A DNA stretch of 64,000 nt from Daldinia sp. FL1419 (Eukaryota > Ascomycota > Sordariomycetes > Xylariales > Hypoxylaceae): NCBI GenBank assembly GCA_025201765.1, contig MU623471.1:35867-99866 (forward strand). Direction: 5' to 3'. The first letter of the stretch is position 1, and every line of letters begins with the position of its first letter. The translations under genes and the position numbers were made by a program. Shown here in pieces: positions 1 to 11,545 of this stretch. The notes beneath the pieces are model-generated. The model had not been told where the DNA came from and searched no databases. It worked only from the letters and a program-made list of their open reading frames with translations.

Positions 1-1709
1 ACTAAAATTTTTCTTTTGGATTTACATAAAATCTAATTAATTTCTTTAAAATATTTTTTCCAATTTATTTTATTAAAATTAACTTATTAATAAACAATAT
101 CGTCAACTTCCATAAAAAACCTTTTCTAAAATTTCCACAGATTTTATTAGATATAAATAAACCCTTAAAAATTATTTTCTTATTTAATTAGCTTAAATAT
201 TTAAATACAAAATTATTATTTTTCTATAAAGTTTTGTACAATAAAAATGCAAAATATATCTTATAAGAATTATTAACGCTTTTATTTAATAATAATAATT
301 TTATAATTAATTAAAATCAATTAATTAAAAAAGGATGAACCTAATTATAAATTTATAATATTTTATTAAAACTTTATTAATTACTTATATTAACAAAAGT
401 TTTATAACATATTAAAGGTTATATAAATTTAAAAATACAAAATAACTATATTTTAAAAAATATAATAAAATAATTAAATAAAAAAATTATTATATATAAT
501 TATTTACCAATAATAATATTGAATAGGAACTTTAATAGCTCTTATAGGATATGCCCTATACTTTAATTAACCCATAGCAAGTCAGAAGTTATATAAGTTA
601 GAAAATATAAAGTAACTATATTTTAAAGAAAAGAATAAATTAATTAAATAAAAAAATAAATATAAATAATTATTTATTAATAGTAATACATTTTAAGAAA
701 ATATTTTTAAAGAAGAGATTGAAATTATATATTCTTATACGAAAATTTTATGGAGAAATTGAGTTATAGAACTTCATGAATCTCTGCTGATCAGACAAGA
801 AAGACAATTCTCGAGGGCCTATTTATGTCCAAAAGAGCTGTGGAGCCTTGGGGGGTCTAGCTCTAAGGAGGAGATAAGGTTTCTACAAGGTAGTATCTAT
901 AACCTAATCGCTCTACACCGGTTCAATATATTATAAAACAATATATTCAAAAAAAGGATTAAAATTATATATTATTATATAAAAATTTTATAAAAATAAT
1001 TTTTAAAAGATTATAATAACTTTAAACTAATTAAACAAAAAAAATAATTCTCAAACTTATTTATATCCAAAAAAAAACTATAAAAACCTAAAAAGGTTAA
1101 TTTTAAAAAGATTAATAAAATCTTCATAAAATAATATTAAATAAAAATTTTAATAATTTTTATAAAATATGCCTTACATTTTAATTAACCCATAACAATT
1201 AAAAATTAAATAAATTTAAAAATATAAGATTACTATATCTTGGAAAAAATAAAATAATTAAATAAAAAAGCAAATATATGTGATTATTTACTAATAATAA
1301 CATACTTTAAGAAGATATCTTTAAAAGAAAAAACTAAAATTATATATTTTTATATAAAAATTTTATGAAAAAATTAATCTTTAAAATCTTATGAACCTTT
1401 TTTAATTAAATAAGAAAAATAACTCTTAAAGGCTTATTTAAAAGAACTATAAAAACCTAGAAAATCTGGCTTTAAAGAGGCTAATAAAGTCTCTATAAGA
1501 TAAAATCTATTATTTAACCACTCTATGCTAATTTAATATCTATTACTTAATTATATTGCCTTAACTTAATATAATATTTATTAATTTTTTTATTAATTTT
1601 TTATAATAATTTCCAAAAGATTTTAATATTATAATAATATAATTTTATTTTAATAAAAGATCTTATTTAAAAATTTAAAGATTGTATCAGCCTTTGGGGT
1701 GACCTCCAA
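1..1709. repeat. Degraded array of B-type LTR units
   Basis: This AT-rich stretch has no gene. It holds several decayed copies of the B-type LTR described at 35341-35738, recognisable by the recurring blocks for GATATGCCCTATACTT, for the TGATCAGACAAGAAA segment and for the TATTTATATCCAAAAGAG segment. The copies differ mainly by C-to-T and G-to-A changes. The right end (about 1675-1709) carries the short block TTGGGGTGACCTCCA, which recurs near 9995, inverted near 10365 and inverted near 39275, so it is a repeat terminus of its own. Confidence 0.7.
520..925 (-). mobile_element. Solo LTR, family B, with ATAT target duplication
   Basis: This is the best preserved B-type LTR in the left array. 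It begins TGAATAGG and ends CCGGTTCA, the RIP-altered forms of the family ends TGAACAGG and CCTGGTTCA. It is flanked by ATAT on both sides (516-519 and 926-929). The interval 780-920 is much less AT-rich than its surroundings. The element is reversed relative to the copy at 35341. It carries no coding region. Confidence 0.7.
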
Positions 1710-1710
1710 T

Positions 1711-2952
1711 CTAATAATTCAAATATTTAACTTTCTAAATAAAATTCCTTATAAACTTTGCAAAAAATATTTCCAATCATTTGATTTTAAAACTCATACT
1801 AACATATAATTATTTTTTAATTATCACATTCTTCCTGGCAAAAATAACTGCAATAACTATCTTTATATCATAATTAAATACAACCTTCAAATTCTAAAAC
1901 TTAAATTCCTTCATATTTGGATTAATTGCATGCCTCCTATTTATAAAAATATAACTAAAAAGAATTTCCGAACTATAAACAAATATAATAATTAAAACCT
2001 AACAAAAAAAGTATTTTCATCTTAAACATAAAAAAAAAAAAGACAACAATATTAAAATATTACTATATAATTAATATAACAATCTAATCAACAACTAATT
2101 TTTATATATATAGAATCCAAAAATAAAATAAAAATAAATTTTTTTTAATCCAATACCTATTCCTAGCCGGGAACATAACTATCGTTATAATAAGTTCCAA
2201 TAAATACTTCTTTTATTTAATTATATACTTAATAATAGTTCTTAATATATAATTCATTTTTAATCTATTTTTTAATAATTTTTCAAAATTATATTATATA
2301 TATAATAATTAGGATTAACATTTGTAACATCTACTTCAACTTCCTTAAAAGTTCTAACATAATTTTTGATTAAATTAATAATATTAATAATATTAAATAT
2401 AGTAAATCCTTTTCCAAAATCTCTAAACCTTTTTCAAATAAACTTAAATCATTTAGAATCATATAGAATAAATGTTAATCAAATAAGAAATAACTCTTAA
2501 AACCCTATTTTTATCCAGAAAAAGCCTATAAAGAAAAAGTTTCATAAAAGTTAAAAGTAATTTAAATTATATAATTACATTATATAATTTAATATATAAC
2601 TAAATATAAGGCTAATTAATTAAAATATAATTGGATATAATACAAGACTAACCAATCAAAAAAGGCTAACATAGTTAGCCAATTAAAAAAAAGCTCATAT
2701 ATTTAATCAATAAAATATAAATAATTTATAAAACCTTCAAAATCCAAACTTTTTCAATTTAAAAAAAATATTTTAATATTTTAATTAAATAATAAAAATT
2801 AAAAAGAATTAAAAAAAATTAAATATATAAAATTATTTAAAATTTATAAATTATAAGGTTAATATGTGGGATTATTATACTAAATAAAGTACCATTTTTT
2901 CATTATTCATACATTTTCGTTACAACAAAAAACCTTAAGAAAACTTAAGGCA
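1711..2952 (-). repeat. Family A repeat, left arm flanking island 1
   Basis: This is a partial copy of family A. Read as its reverse complement it starts TGCCTTAAG at the island boundary and runs away from the island. It aligns along its whole length with the inverse copy at 5959-7230 and with the direct copy at 14500-16150. Differences are nearly all transitions, as expected from RIP. It is cut at its outer end by B-type repeat sequence. Together with the copy at 5959-9540 it forms an inverted repeat of at least 1.2 kb around the kinase island. Confidence 0.8.
2933..2950. repeat. Hairpin junction motif, island 1 left edge
   Basis: The sequence is CCTTAAGAAAACTTAAGG, a perfect 7-bp stem with an AAAA loop, followed by CA. 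It marks the sharp change from AT-rich repeat to balanced island sequence. The same motif occurs at 5961, 16131, 44899, 45768 and 47653. Confidence 0.9.
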
Positions 2953-3301
2953 AATAATTAGGTAAAAGGGAAAAGGTAAAAATGATACTGATCACATCCA
3001 TCTTTAAATAACGAAATTTAACGCATAAACGCCCGAAAGCAATAAAAAATTGTGGCTGATAGAAGATTCCGGAATGTGGTAGTTCAGATGTCGAATAAAT
3101 GAGTGCCCGTTGCTCTTGTTCCAATCCTATTACAAATAGGTTCCGATGCTATAAGAATCCGACCAACCGCCATCGAGGTTATGTAGTATCATGGAAGAAA
3201 AGGCTATGAAATGTCTATTAGTGCTATCTTAATTATGCTTCTTCCCTCGCAACGTTTACTTGCACATACACCTACCGTAAATATCTCCAACAGAATAAAA
3301 T
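2953..3301. other. Upstream intergenic part of island 1
   Basis: This is a balanced-composition, apparently unique sequence between the hairpin and the first gene. No open frame of note is seen. It presumably holds the promoter of the gene at 3302. I see no clear TATA box, and the last bases before the start codon are A-rich (ACAGAATAAAAT). Confidence 0.4.
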
Positions 3302-3643
3302 ATGGCTTCTACAACCTCATACGCTGGCGATAAGGCGGCCGGTTCCCTAGATCACAACTCGGGATTTAAAAAGTCCGTCAAGAACTTCCAAACATTCGTA
3401 CGGTTTCTCATACCCATCTCGATATTTGGAGCATCGATATACTCTATCTTGGGGCAAATAGCTGACCTGGCTAGAAGATATTTCGGCACGCTCGATATTG
3501 TCATTGGCAACTGTGACTTCGCCGCAATAGGTTTTGCATTAACGACCGTGGCTTTGGTCGCATATGTTGCAGTGGTGGCCTTTGTTGCGATCGGTTGCGC
3601 GATAATTGCACGGCTACTTTTCGTGGTTGCGTGTCTCCTTTAA
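3302..3643 (+). CDS. Small predicted membrane protein, 113 aa, unknown function
   Basis: I do not recognise this protein. It is a single uninterrupted frame starting at an ATG in an A-rich context and ending TAA at 3641-3643. The first 30 residues are polar (Ser/Thr, then a Lys-containing stretch). A hydrophobic segment spans about residues 32-52. A polar linker with RRYFG follows, and then a long hydrophobic tract from about 73 to 113 that could form one or two membrane spans up to the last residue. There is no cleavable signal peptide at the N terminus. It lies about 0.7 kb upstream of the kinase gene on the same strand, inside the same hairpin-bounded island. Codon use is balanced and no RIP stops occur, so it may be a real gene, but without a homologue the call rests on the open frame and composition. 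Confidence 0.5.
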   Translation: MASTTSYAGDKAAGSLDHNSGFKKSVKNFQTFVRFLIPISIFGASIYSILGQIADLARRYFGTLDIVIGNCDFAAIGFALTTVALVAYVAVVAFVAIGCAIIARLLFVVACLL

Positions 3644-4343
3644 TGGTGGCAAGTCGAAATAATTCACGAGAAGGTAGACCGTGCTAATGTGGGATTTTAA
3701 TAGGAAGCTATCAAAGTAGAATATATCAGTCAAAAGTCGGACCTTATATATACTATGTGATACAACCCCTGAGCTAATTGTAACAGGAAATTAGGTGAAA
3801 TGAAGCTCCTTCACTCATTCGTCATCGAGTCCAACAAACCTAAGAAGATTATCTGGTGCCTAACTCTCTAACCTAGTTAATACATTAGTAGTCTCATATG
3901 ATGAACTATTCTCATTAAATACCATACGCCATTTTTTGCCTAAATCACTTAATAATTGTGTTTGTTACTATTATTTGAATCAATCTCAATACCCTCATCT
4001 TACTGTCAATTCCAGTTTGGCCCCGGAGTTTTCAATATAGGTTTAATTAAATTATGAATTGCAGTAATAAGCAATTCCCTACCTATAATTTATATTCTTA
4101 CTATACTAACCAGGATCATAACTATTACACAAAATAACACTGTAATTGTATGCTAACAAATACGCCTTATATATGCTACATGACAATCTCTTTATCCGCA
4201 CAATAGCTAGGCATTATAATTCTTTTAGGAAATCAAGGGCCTTGTCATGCTGTGATGATAAGATCATCCTCGACGAACTCCACGTATGGTTGCCCGTAAA
4301 GAACCAAGACTTGGTATCCTATTACCACCCAAGGACTCTAGCC
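3644..4343. other. Intergenic region and possible 5' extension of the kinase gene
   Basis: Balanced to mildly AT-rich sequence with no RIP-type repeat. The kinase frame is open upstream to 4146, with an in-frame ATG at 4173 that would add 57 residues to the start at 4344. The base context at 4344 (GCCATGT) is the better start context. The rest of the interval shows no gene and should hold the kinase promoter. Confidence 0.4.
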
Positions 4344-5737
4344 ATGTCGGATTCTGGTGACGAACAGCTGTCGTGGTTTAGCGAAGGGGGTCCGGAAGCT
4401 GTCGAAAAACGGATCAAGGCTTTTTTTGACCGTAGTAATAAATTCCTATGGAACGGCACGATTGGTTCTGGAGCTAACGGTTCTGTGTATAAGGTTAAAT
4501 ACGACAATGGTAGTGGTATAACTACTCTCGCGGTAAAGATCTGCCATATAGATGTTGACATCGACGGGAATAAATCGTACGACGAAGAAAATGAAGATGA
4601 CGAAGACGAAGTACTGCATCTCGAAAACGAAAAGAAATGGCTAGAGGTTAGTAACTTTCTGTTTGAGAAACCGCTGAGGTACTGATAGCTCCTGATGTAG
4701 AGGTTGCGAAACTGCCATCATATTATTCAATCGCTCGACATACCCAACGACCCGCTTAGAGGTACTCCAGCTGACTTGGCACCGCACAGGATGCGGAATT
4801 GGATATTCACCGAGTACATCGAAAACGGCTCTCTAGAGGGGCTGGTAGGAAGGCATATTCAGCAATATCAAGGCGAACTGTTTCCCTGCCGTATCCTATG
4901 GAGATTTTTCATGTGTCGTAAGTGTATTTGATGAGATTTCCGAAGCCTGGCGTTAGCTGTTGGCTTTCCACACCATTGAGACTAACATTAGAATGTCCTC
5001 CAGTTATTAGATTTTGCCTGGAAATGGCGTATTGGGATTCTCAGAGGCAAGGCCGAATAAATCTGAAAACCGCTAGTTTGGAGAGCCTCCGAACACTTCC
5101 AGCGGGATTTTTAGCTCATAAGGACCTTTCAAAGAGCAACATCGCCGTCGGAGGCTTCGAAACCGACTTTAAGCACCCGGAGCATGCAATAACCCCGATC
5201 TTGAAGTTGTTAGATTTCGGAACGGCAGCAGAAATGGATCCTAATGTGTGAGTACCATACCCCAATGCTTTCCATATATATAGATGTCCTAGCTAAAAGT
5301 TTAGGCCCGGATCTTTGGATGACTTCGGGCGTACGGGCCCTCAAAGAAATATCAGTGATATTGGCGAGGTAAGATTGCATTTTACTATCAAAGGAACTAA
5401 ACTGCTAAGGTGCGTGTAATAGGTCATGCAGTATCTCGTACTACAAGGGGATGATAACATGGCCGAAAGAGTAACGGTAACTATTGGCGCCGAAACCTTT
5501 CAGACATTTGCCGGCAGTATACATACATCACGCGACGATCTAATAGCAAAGCATGGGATTGACGCCCAGTTATTGGATCTTATATACTATTGTAGAGCGG
5601 TGGACCAAAGGAGACAGCCCAGTTTGATCGATCTGGCCATAGCTGTCCGGAACCAGGTGGCGAATAGGGGTCATAACGGGGTACCGCGGGAAACAAATCA
5701 CGAGATACGACAGAGGATGATGAGTTTGTGTCAGTAA
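4344..5737 (+). CDS. Protein kinase-like protein, 5 exons, about 384 aa
   Basis: This is a spliced gene for a eukaryotic-type protein kinase domain. I infer exons 4344-4646, 4701-4917, 4992-5247, 5305-5368 and 5423-5737; all introns are GT..AG, 54-74 nt, and the reading frame closes across every junction. Visible motifs are the glycine loop GSGANGSVYK (about residues 41-50), the ATP lysine in LAVKI (65), a Glu-rich helix-C region (94-96), the hinge FTEYIENGSLEGLV, the catalytic loop HKDLSKSN (216-223, with Asp218 and Asn223) and DFG (248-250). Helix F appears as NISDIGEVMQYL. The activation segment between DFG and helix F is short and has no APE motif, so the substrate site may be unusual. 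Arg of HRD is replaced by Lys. The key catalytic residues are present, so an active enzyme is possible. The start could instead be 4173 (about 441 aa). Substrate and pathway are unknown. Confidence 0.82.
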
Positions 5738-5960
5738 TTGAGGACAATTGTAATTCGATATCGTTCATTGCCGGGAACTAGCTGAATTAGATTAACAATG
5801 CTTAGCCCCTTCAGCTCTGCAAAGGGTGCAAAGGCGTTGAGGTATTCAATAATATACCCCTATATCTCTTATCTCAGGGAATTCAGACCAGTGTGGATCC
5901 AGCTGGGAGCACGCACCACCCGGCCCGGCAGAATGCAGACCGCCTAGGGCTAGCCTAATG
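5738..5960. other. 3' flank of the kinase gene
   Basis: Balanced-composition sequence between the kinase stop codon and the right-hand hairpin. No gene or repeat is seen. It contains a GC-rich patch (about 5895-5950) that ends abruptly at the hairpin. Confidence 0.5.
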
Positions 5961-8900
5961 CCTTAAGTTTTCTTAAAGTTTTTTATCGTAACGAAAATAT
6001 ATAGGTAATGAAAAAATAGTACCTTACTTAACATAATAACCCTATATATTGACCTTATAATTTTTAAATCTTAAATAACTTTATATATTTAATTTTTTTA
6101 ATTTTTATTAATTTTTATTATTTTATTAAAATATTAAAACATTTTTTTAAATTAAAAAAACTTAAATTTTAAAGGTTTTATAAATTATTTACGTTTTATT
6201 AGCCAAATATATAAGTTTTTTTCTAATTGGCCAACCATACCAACCTCTTCTAATTAACTAGCCTTACATTACACCCAACCATATCTTAATTAATCAACCT
6301 TATACTTAACCACATATTAAATTACATAACGTAATTACATAATTAAAACTACCTTTAACTTCCATAAAATCTTCTCTCTATAAGCTTTTTTTAAACAAAA
6401 ATAAGTTCTTAAAAGTTGTTTCTTATCTAATCAACATTCACCCCACATAACTCCAAGTAATTTAAATTTATTCGAAAAAGGCTCAGAAATCTTAGAAAAA
6501 AACCTACTGTATCTAATATCATTAATATTACCAATCTAATCAGAAATTATACTGAAACTTTCAAAAAAGCCAAAACAAATACTACAAACATCAACCCTAA
6601 CCACTACATATATAACCCAATTTTAATATATCATCAAAAAATAAGCCAAAAACAAATTATATATTAAAAACCACTACCAAATACACAATCAAACAAAAAG
6701 AACACTTATTAAAACCTACTACAACAACAATCACAACCCCAACTAAAAATAGGTATTGAACCAAATCTTTTTTTTCTATTTTATTTTTATCTTATTTTTG
6801 AATTCTACATACACAAAGATCAACCATTAATCAAACCATTACATTAATTATACAACAATATTTTAATATTACTATATTTTTTTATTTTTTTTAACACCTA
6901 AAAAAAAAATATTTTTCTCACTAATCTCCAACCGTTATACTTATTTAAAACTGGGAAACTCTCTTCAATTACATCCTCTCAAATAAGAAGAACACAATCA
7001 ACTCAAACACAAAAGAATTTAAGCTCAAAAGCTCAAAAATTACATTTTATCATAATATACAAATAATTACCACAATCATCTTCACCAAAAAAAATATAGC
7101 ATCCAAAAAATAACCACATACCAACACAATTTTCAAAATCAAACAATCAGAAATATTCCTCACAAAACTTACAAAAAACCTCATTCGAAAAGCCAAAAGC
7201 CTATGCCACCAAACCTCATATACAACAAAAATCAACCAACATTTTAACTATATATTCACCAACAAAATTACCTCCACAAATATCAACATATACAAAAAAT
7301 TATTCAATTAATCGTAAAAAAACTATATCGAAATAGTGAAGATAACAAGGACTATTCTTCCAAAAATCATCATTAATAATTCTCCAGCAGATATACCAAT
7401 TAACTACAACACCACCAAAGACTTCAAATTCCATCATACCAAACATCTAAACATTCTAATTAACCAAAAATTACTTAAACTACTTCAAAAAAATTTATAA
7501 AACAATAGAAATCAAGGAAAAGACCAATATAAGCAACTAATTTCCAATATTTATTCAATTCATCCATATTGTTAGTTTGATTAAATCGTACTACAAAAGC
7601 ACAACCAAATGGAAAAACAACAACAATTAACTAATCATTTAATTCATCACTATCATTACTATCCAGAATACTAATTATTAACAATATTATTAACGAAGAA
7701 CTATTACTTGAGTTTATATTAATAGGCTTAAATTAAAAAAACATTTTGAAAATTTGTTGAATAATATCTAATTAAATACAACAAAACATTTTGGGTTAAA
7801 AAAATTGAAGAATAAATTTCAGAAAAAAAAAAAAAAAAAAAATTATAATATTAAACTATAAAATATTAAAACAAAAAATATTATTCATAATCAGTGTAAT
7901 TAAACTGGCAAAGAACGTTATTTAGTATTCACATATAAATTCAAAGCATATACACCACACAAAAATCGCAACTGCAACCAATAAGCACTTACCAATTCAA
8001 ACAACAACAATTATAAAATTAAAACATAAAATACCATTAATTTTCTCTTCTTCTTACAACACTCTTTTTTCCACTATAATATAATTTTATCTTCTTTAAA
8101 ACTTATATTCCACCTAATTAGTTAACACTATTCATATAACACACATTTAATACCAACATTACTACCAATTATTAAATACTGTTAATAGCATTTAAATTAT
8201 TATCAAATCACCAATATGGCCAATTCATCAATTTCAAAAACCTTTATTACTTACAACAACATAATTAGATCGTTACAAACATTAACAAAAACTATTCACC
8301 CAATTAAATATAGTAAATTAACTAATTACAAAAACCTATTTTTTTAATTAAATATAAATACTGAAAAAATTAAAGGTTTTACGTTTACATTTAATTAACT
8401 TATTAAAAATGTAATAGTATTATTAAAAATTAAAATAAACTATTAACACAACAATTTATTATTAATATTAATACAAACCCTACAATTATATATTAAGAAG
8501 TAATAGTTTAGTAATTTTTATATTATAACTTTTTAGGAACTAACTATATGCAATATACTTAATTAAAGAATCTTTTATAAGAAGAAATTAGTATAAATTT
8601 TAAATTACAATTTTAAAAGAAGTTTTAGTTTATTAATGTTTAAAGTTATATAATAAGGTGCCCAAATATTATTTCTATTAACACATACCAATTTATTTGA
8701 TTTGAAGTGTATACGAGTAATGAAAATATATAATTAAAATTATTTTTTTCTTATAGTTTATATATTTAAGAAGCGTTGTTTATAGGTTTTTAATTCAATT
8801 TGTTAAAGATTAAAGTAGTAAGTTAATTATATTAAGGAATAAATAATTATAATATTTTAAAAATTAGGAAAATCTATTTCTGGGGAATTAAATATAATAT

Positions 8901-9540
8901 CTTTAGTTATTTAAAGAGATAATTGAATTTGTAAATTTTGGTGTATTTATATATTATATATAATTAAATGTAAATTATAAAAGTTAATTACTACAATTAA
9001 AAATAATAATAACTATTACAAAATATTTAACAATTATATAAAATCACTAACTAAATTAGCAACAATACAAGTGATTAGTAACCCCGCACCAGTATTAATA
9101 GCTATTAAGATATTTAAGACGATTGAAAATAATTTACAACTAAAGTAGATACCCTAAAAGAAGATGCTTAAAGCTATTTATTTACCTAAGTACAAGTTGA
9201 TTAGTATATATAACATAAAAATAAATAATAAACGTATATTAGAGTCCATTTAGAATGATATTTTTGGAAATTTACATTTGGATAATTGTATAATATATGG
9301 ATTGTGGTGTGTTACTTATTTCAAAAGATAAGGTTTTAATCTATACACATGGCTTGGAAAGATGTTAATAGAGTTAGTAATTAGACCATAGTTAAGCATA
9401 CTTTTAAATTGGTTTGGATAGGAAGAATTTAAGAGAGCTTTTAATTATATATAGTTAAATAACGATCAATTAACTAAATAAGCAAATAAACAAGATTAGA
9501 GAGTGTTGAATAGAAACAAAAAACGTTCAAAGGTTGTATG
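5959..9540 (+). repeat. Family A repeat, right arm flanking island 1
   Basis: This copy runs away from the island and aligns in inverse orientation with the left arm and with most of the copy at 11546-16150, including the blocks around 6500-6600, 7100-7200, 7330-7700, 8090-8250 and 9060-9540. It contains a RIP-altered form of the module otherwise read as GGATATAAATAGG followed by GTTGTTTCTTATCTGATCAG (6380-6440). The + strand is almost free of G from about 6480 to 8400 and almost free of C from about 8400 to 9540. No intact reading frame remains and I cannot name the protein it once encoded. It is cut at 9540 by B-type sequence. Confidence 0.75.
5961..5978. repeat. Hairpin junction motif, island 1 right edge
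   Basis: The sequence CCTTAAGTTTTCTTAAAG is the inverse of the left-edge hairpin with one transition in its last stem. It is preceded by TG, so that the family A arm starts TGCCTTAAG. Confidence 0.85.
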
Positions 9541-10010
9541 AGTTTGAGGATGCAAGGTGATTATATCTTAAAGAGTATAATAAAATGATCAGGTAAAAGA
9601 ATTATTATATATAATTGTTTACTAATGGTAACGCATTATAGGAAGATATATTTAAGAGAGGGATTGAAATTGTATATTATTGTACAAAAGCTCTATTAAG
9701 GTGACTCTTGAAGGACCATAATGAATTTTAGTTGATCAGATAAGAAAGACAATTCTTGAGGGCTTATTTATATTTAAAAGAGCTGTGGAGATCTAGAAGG
9801 GTTGGCTTTAAGGAGGTTAATAGGGTCTTTTTAAAGTAGTATTTATTATTTAATTACATTATCCTGATTTAATATAATATTTATTAATTACTTTATTAAT
9901 TTTTTATAATAATTTCTATAAAGTTTTAATATAATAATACTTTATTTTAATAAAAGAATTTATTTGAAAACTTAAGGATTGTATCAGCCCTTGGGGTGAC
10001 CTCCAGTATA
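9541..10010 (-). repeat. Decayed B-type LTR unit
   Basis: The stretch matches the B-family segment reading GAGGATACAAGGTGACTATA and onwards, in RIP-altered form. It ends near 10005 in the repeated terminus TTGGGGTGACCTCCAG. No gene is present. Confidence 0.65.
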
Positions 10011-10023
10011 AATATCTACATTA

Positions 10024-10190
10024 TCCAGGACGAAGTCCGGTGTATTATACTGAAACTCTTCTAATAAATTACTATATAAAATTGATAAAAAATTGATAAT
10101 AATTAATAAAAATTAATAAAATAGTTAATAAGCTAATAAGGGATAAAAAAACATATTAAAAATTTAAAGTTTAAGAAAACATTTATGATT
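10024..10190 (-). repeat. Family C repeat: GAA-loop hairpin plus TGATAAG-type tandem
   Basis: It starts with CCAGGACGAAGTCCGG, a short stem closed by a GAA loop, then the block TGTATTATACTGAAACTCTT, then runs of short TTGATAAGAAAT-like units. The same arrangement occurs at 48308-48475 and inverted at 32165-32403. Confidence 0.7.
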
Positions 10191-11545
10191 AGGTGCACCC
10201 TTACTTGAGCTGATCAGACAGGAAAACAATTTATTTATATAAAATTTAAACTTTAATAACTCCTGTAAAATATGCCCTAACCCTACACTTTTATTATACA
10301 AAATTCTATAATTTTAAAAATTAATAATTCTTTATTTGAAAACTTAAATTAATTAAATTGGAGGTCACCCCAAAGGTTAACATAATCCTTAAATTTTTAA
10401 ATAAGATCTTTTATTAAAATAAAATTATATTATTATATTAAAATTTTTTAGAAATTATTATAAAAGATTAATAAAATAATTAATAAATATTATATTAAAC
10501 TAAAATAATATAATTAAATAATAAATATTAAATTAATATAGAATAATTAAATAATAAATACTACCTTATAAAAACCCTATTAACCTCTTTAAAACCAAAC
10601 CCTCCAAATCTCCATAGCTTTTTGGGATATAAATAGGCCTTCAAAAATTATCTTTCTTATTTAATTAAAAAAAACTCATCAAATTCTAAAAATTAATTTT
10701 TTTATAAAATTTTTGTATAAAAATATATAATTTCAATCTTTTCTTTTAAAAATATTTTTTTAAAGTACACTATTATTAACAAATAATTACATATATTTAT
10801 TTTTTTATTTAATTATTTTATTTTCTTTAAAATATAATAATTTAATACCTTTAAACTTATTTAATTTTTAATTATTATAAATTAACTAAAATGTAAAATA
10901 TATTTTATAAAAATTATTAAAATTTTTATTTAATATTATTTTACAAAAATCCTATTAATTTTTTTAAAATTAATCCTTTTAAATTTCCATAGTTCTTTTA
11001 AATATAAATAAATTTTAAAAATTATTTTAATAAAACTTTTATATAATAATATATAATTTTAGTTTTTTTTTTAAATATATTTTTTTTATAATATGTTACT
11101 ATTAGTAAGTAATTATATATAATAAATTTTTTACCTAATTATCCTATTATATTTTTTAAAATATAATTATTTTATATCTTTAAACTCATATAACCTTTTG
11201 TTTATTATAAATTAATTAGAATATAAAGCATATTTTACAAAAACTATTTAAATTTTTATTTAATATAAAATAATTATATCTTAAAAAAAATATTAAAATA
11301 ATTAAATAAAAAGATTAATAAAAATAATTATTTAATAATGGTAGTATTTTTTTAAAAAATTATATTTAATAAAAATAAAAAAAGTGTATATATTTGTACA
11401 AAACCTTATAGAAAATTTAATAATTTTATATTTAAGAATTTAAGCTAATCAAACAAGAAAATAATTTTTGAGGCTCTATTTATATCCAATAAAGCTTGTA
11501 AAGACTTTAAAAGGATTGGTTCTATGGAGGGTTTAGAGCTTCCTA
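10191..11545. repeat. Array of decayed B-type units
   Basis: Head-to-tail and inverted fragments of B-type LTR sequence, strongly AT-shifted. Recognisable blocks are the ATGCCCTAACCCTACACTT segment, the TGGAGGTCACCCCAA terminus near 10362 and the TAAATAGGCCTTCAAAA segment near 10630. No gene is visible. Confidence 0.6.

Noticed and set aside
2933..2952. Helitron 3' end
   Set aside because: Helitron ends have a hairpin a few bases before CTRR and insert between A and T; here the hairpin is directly followed by CA and no such pattern is consistent across six sites.
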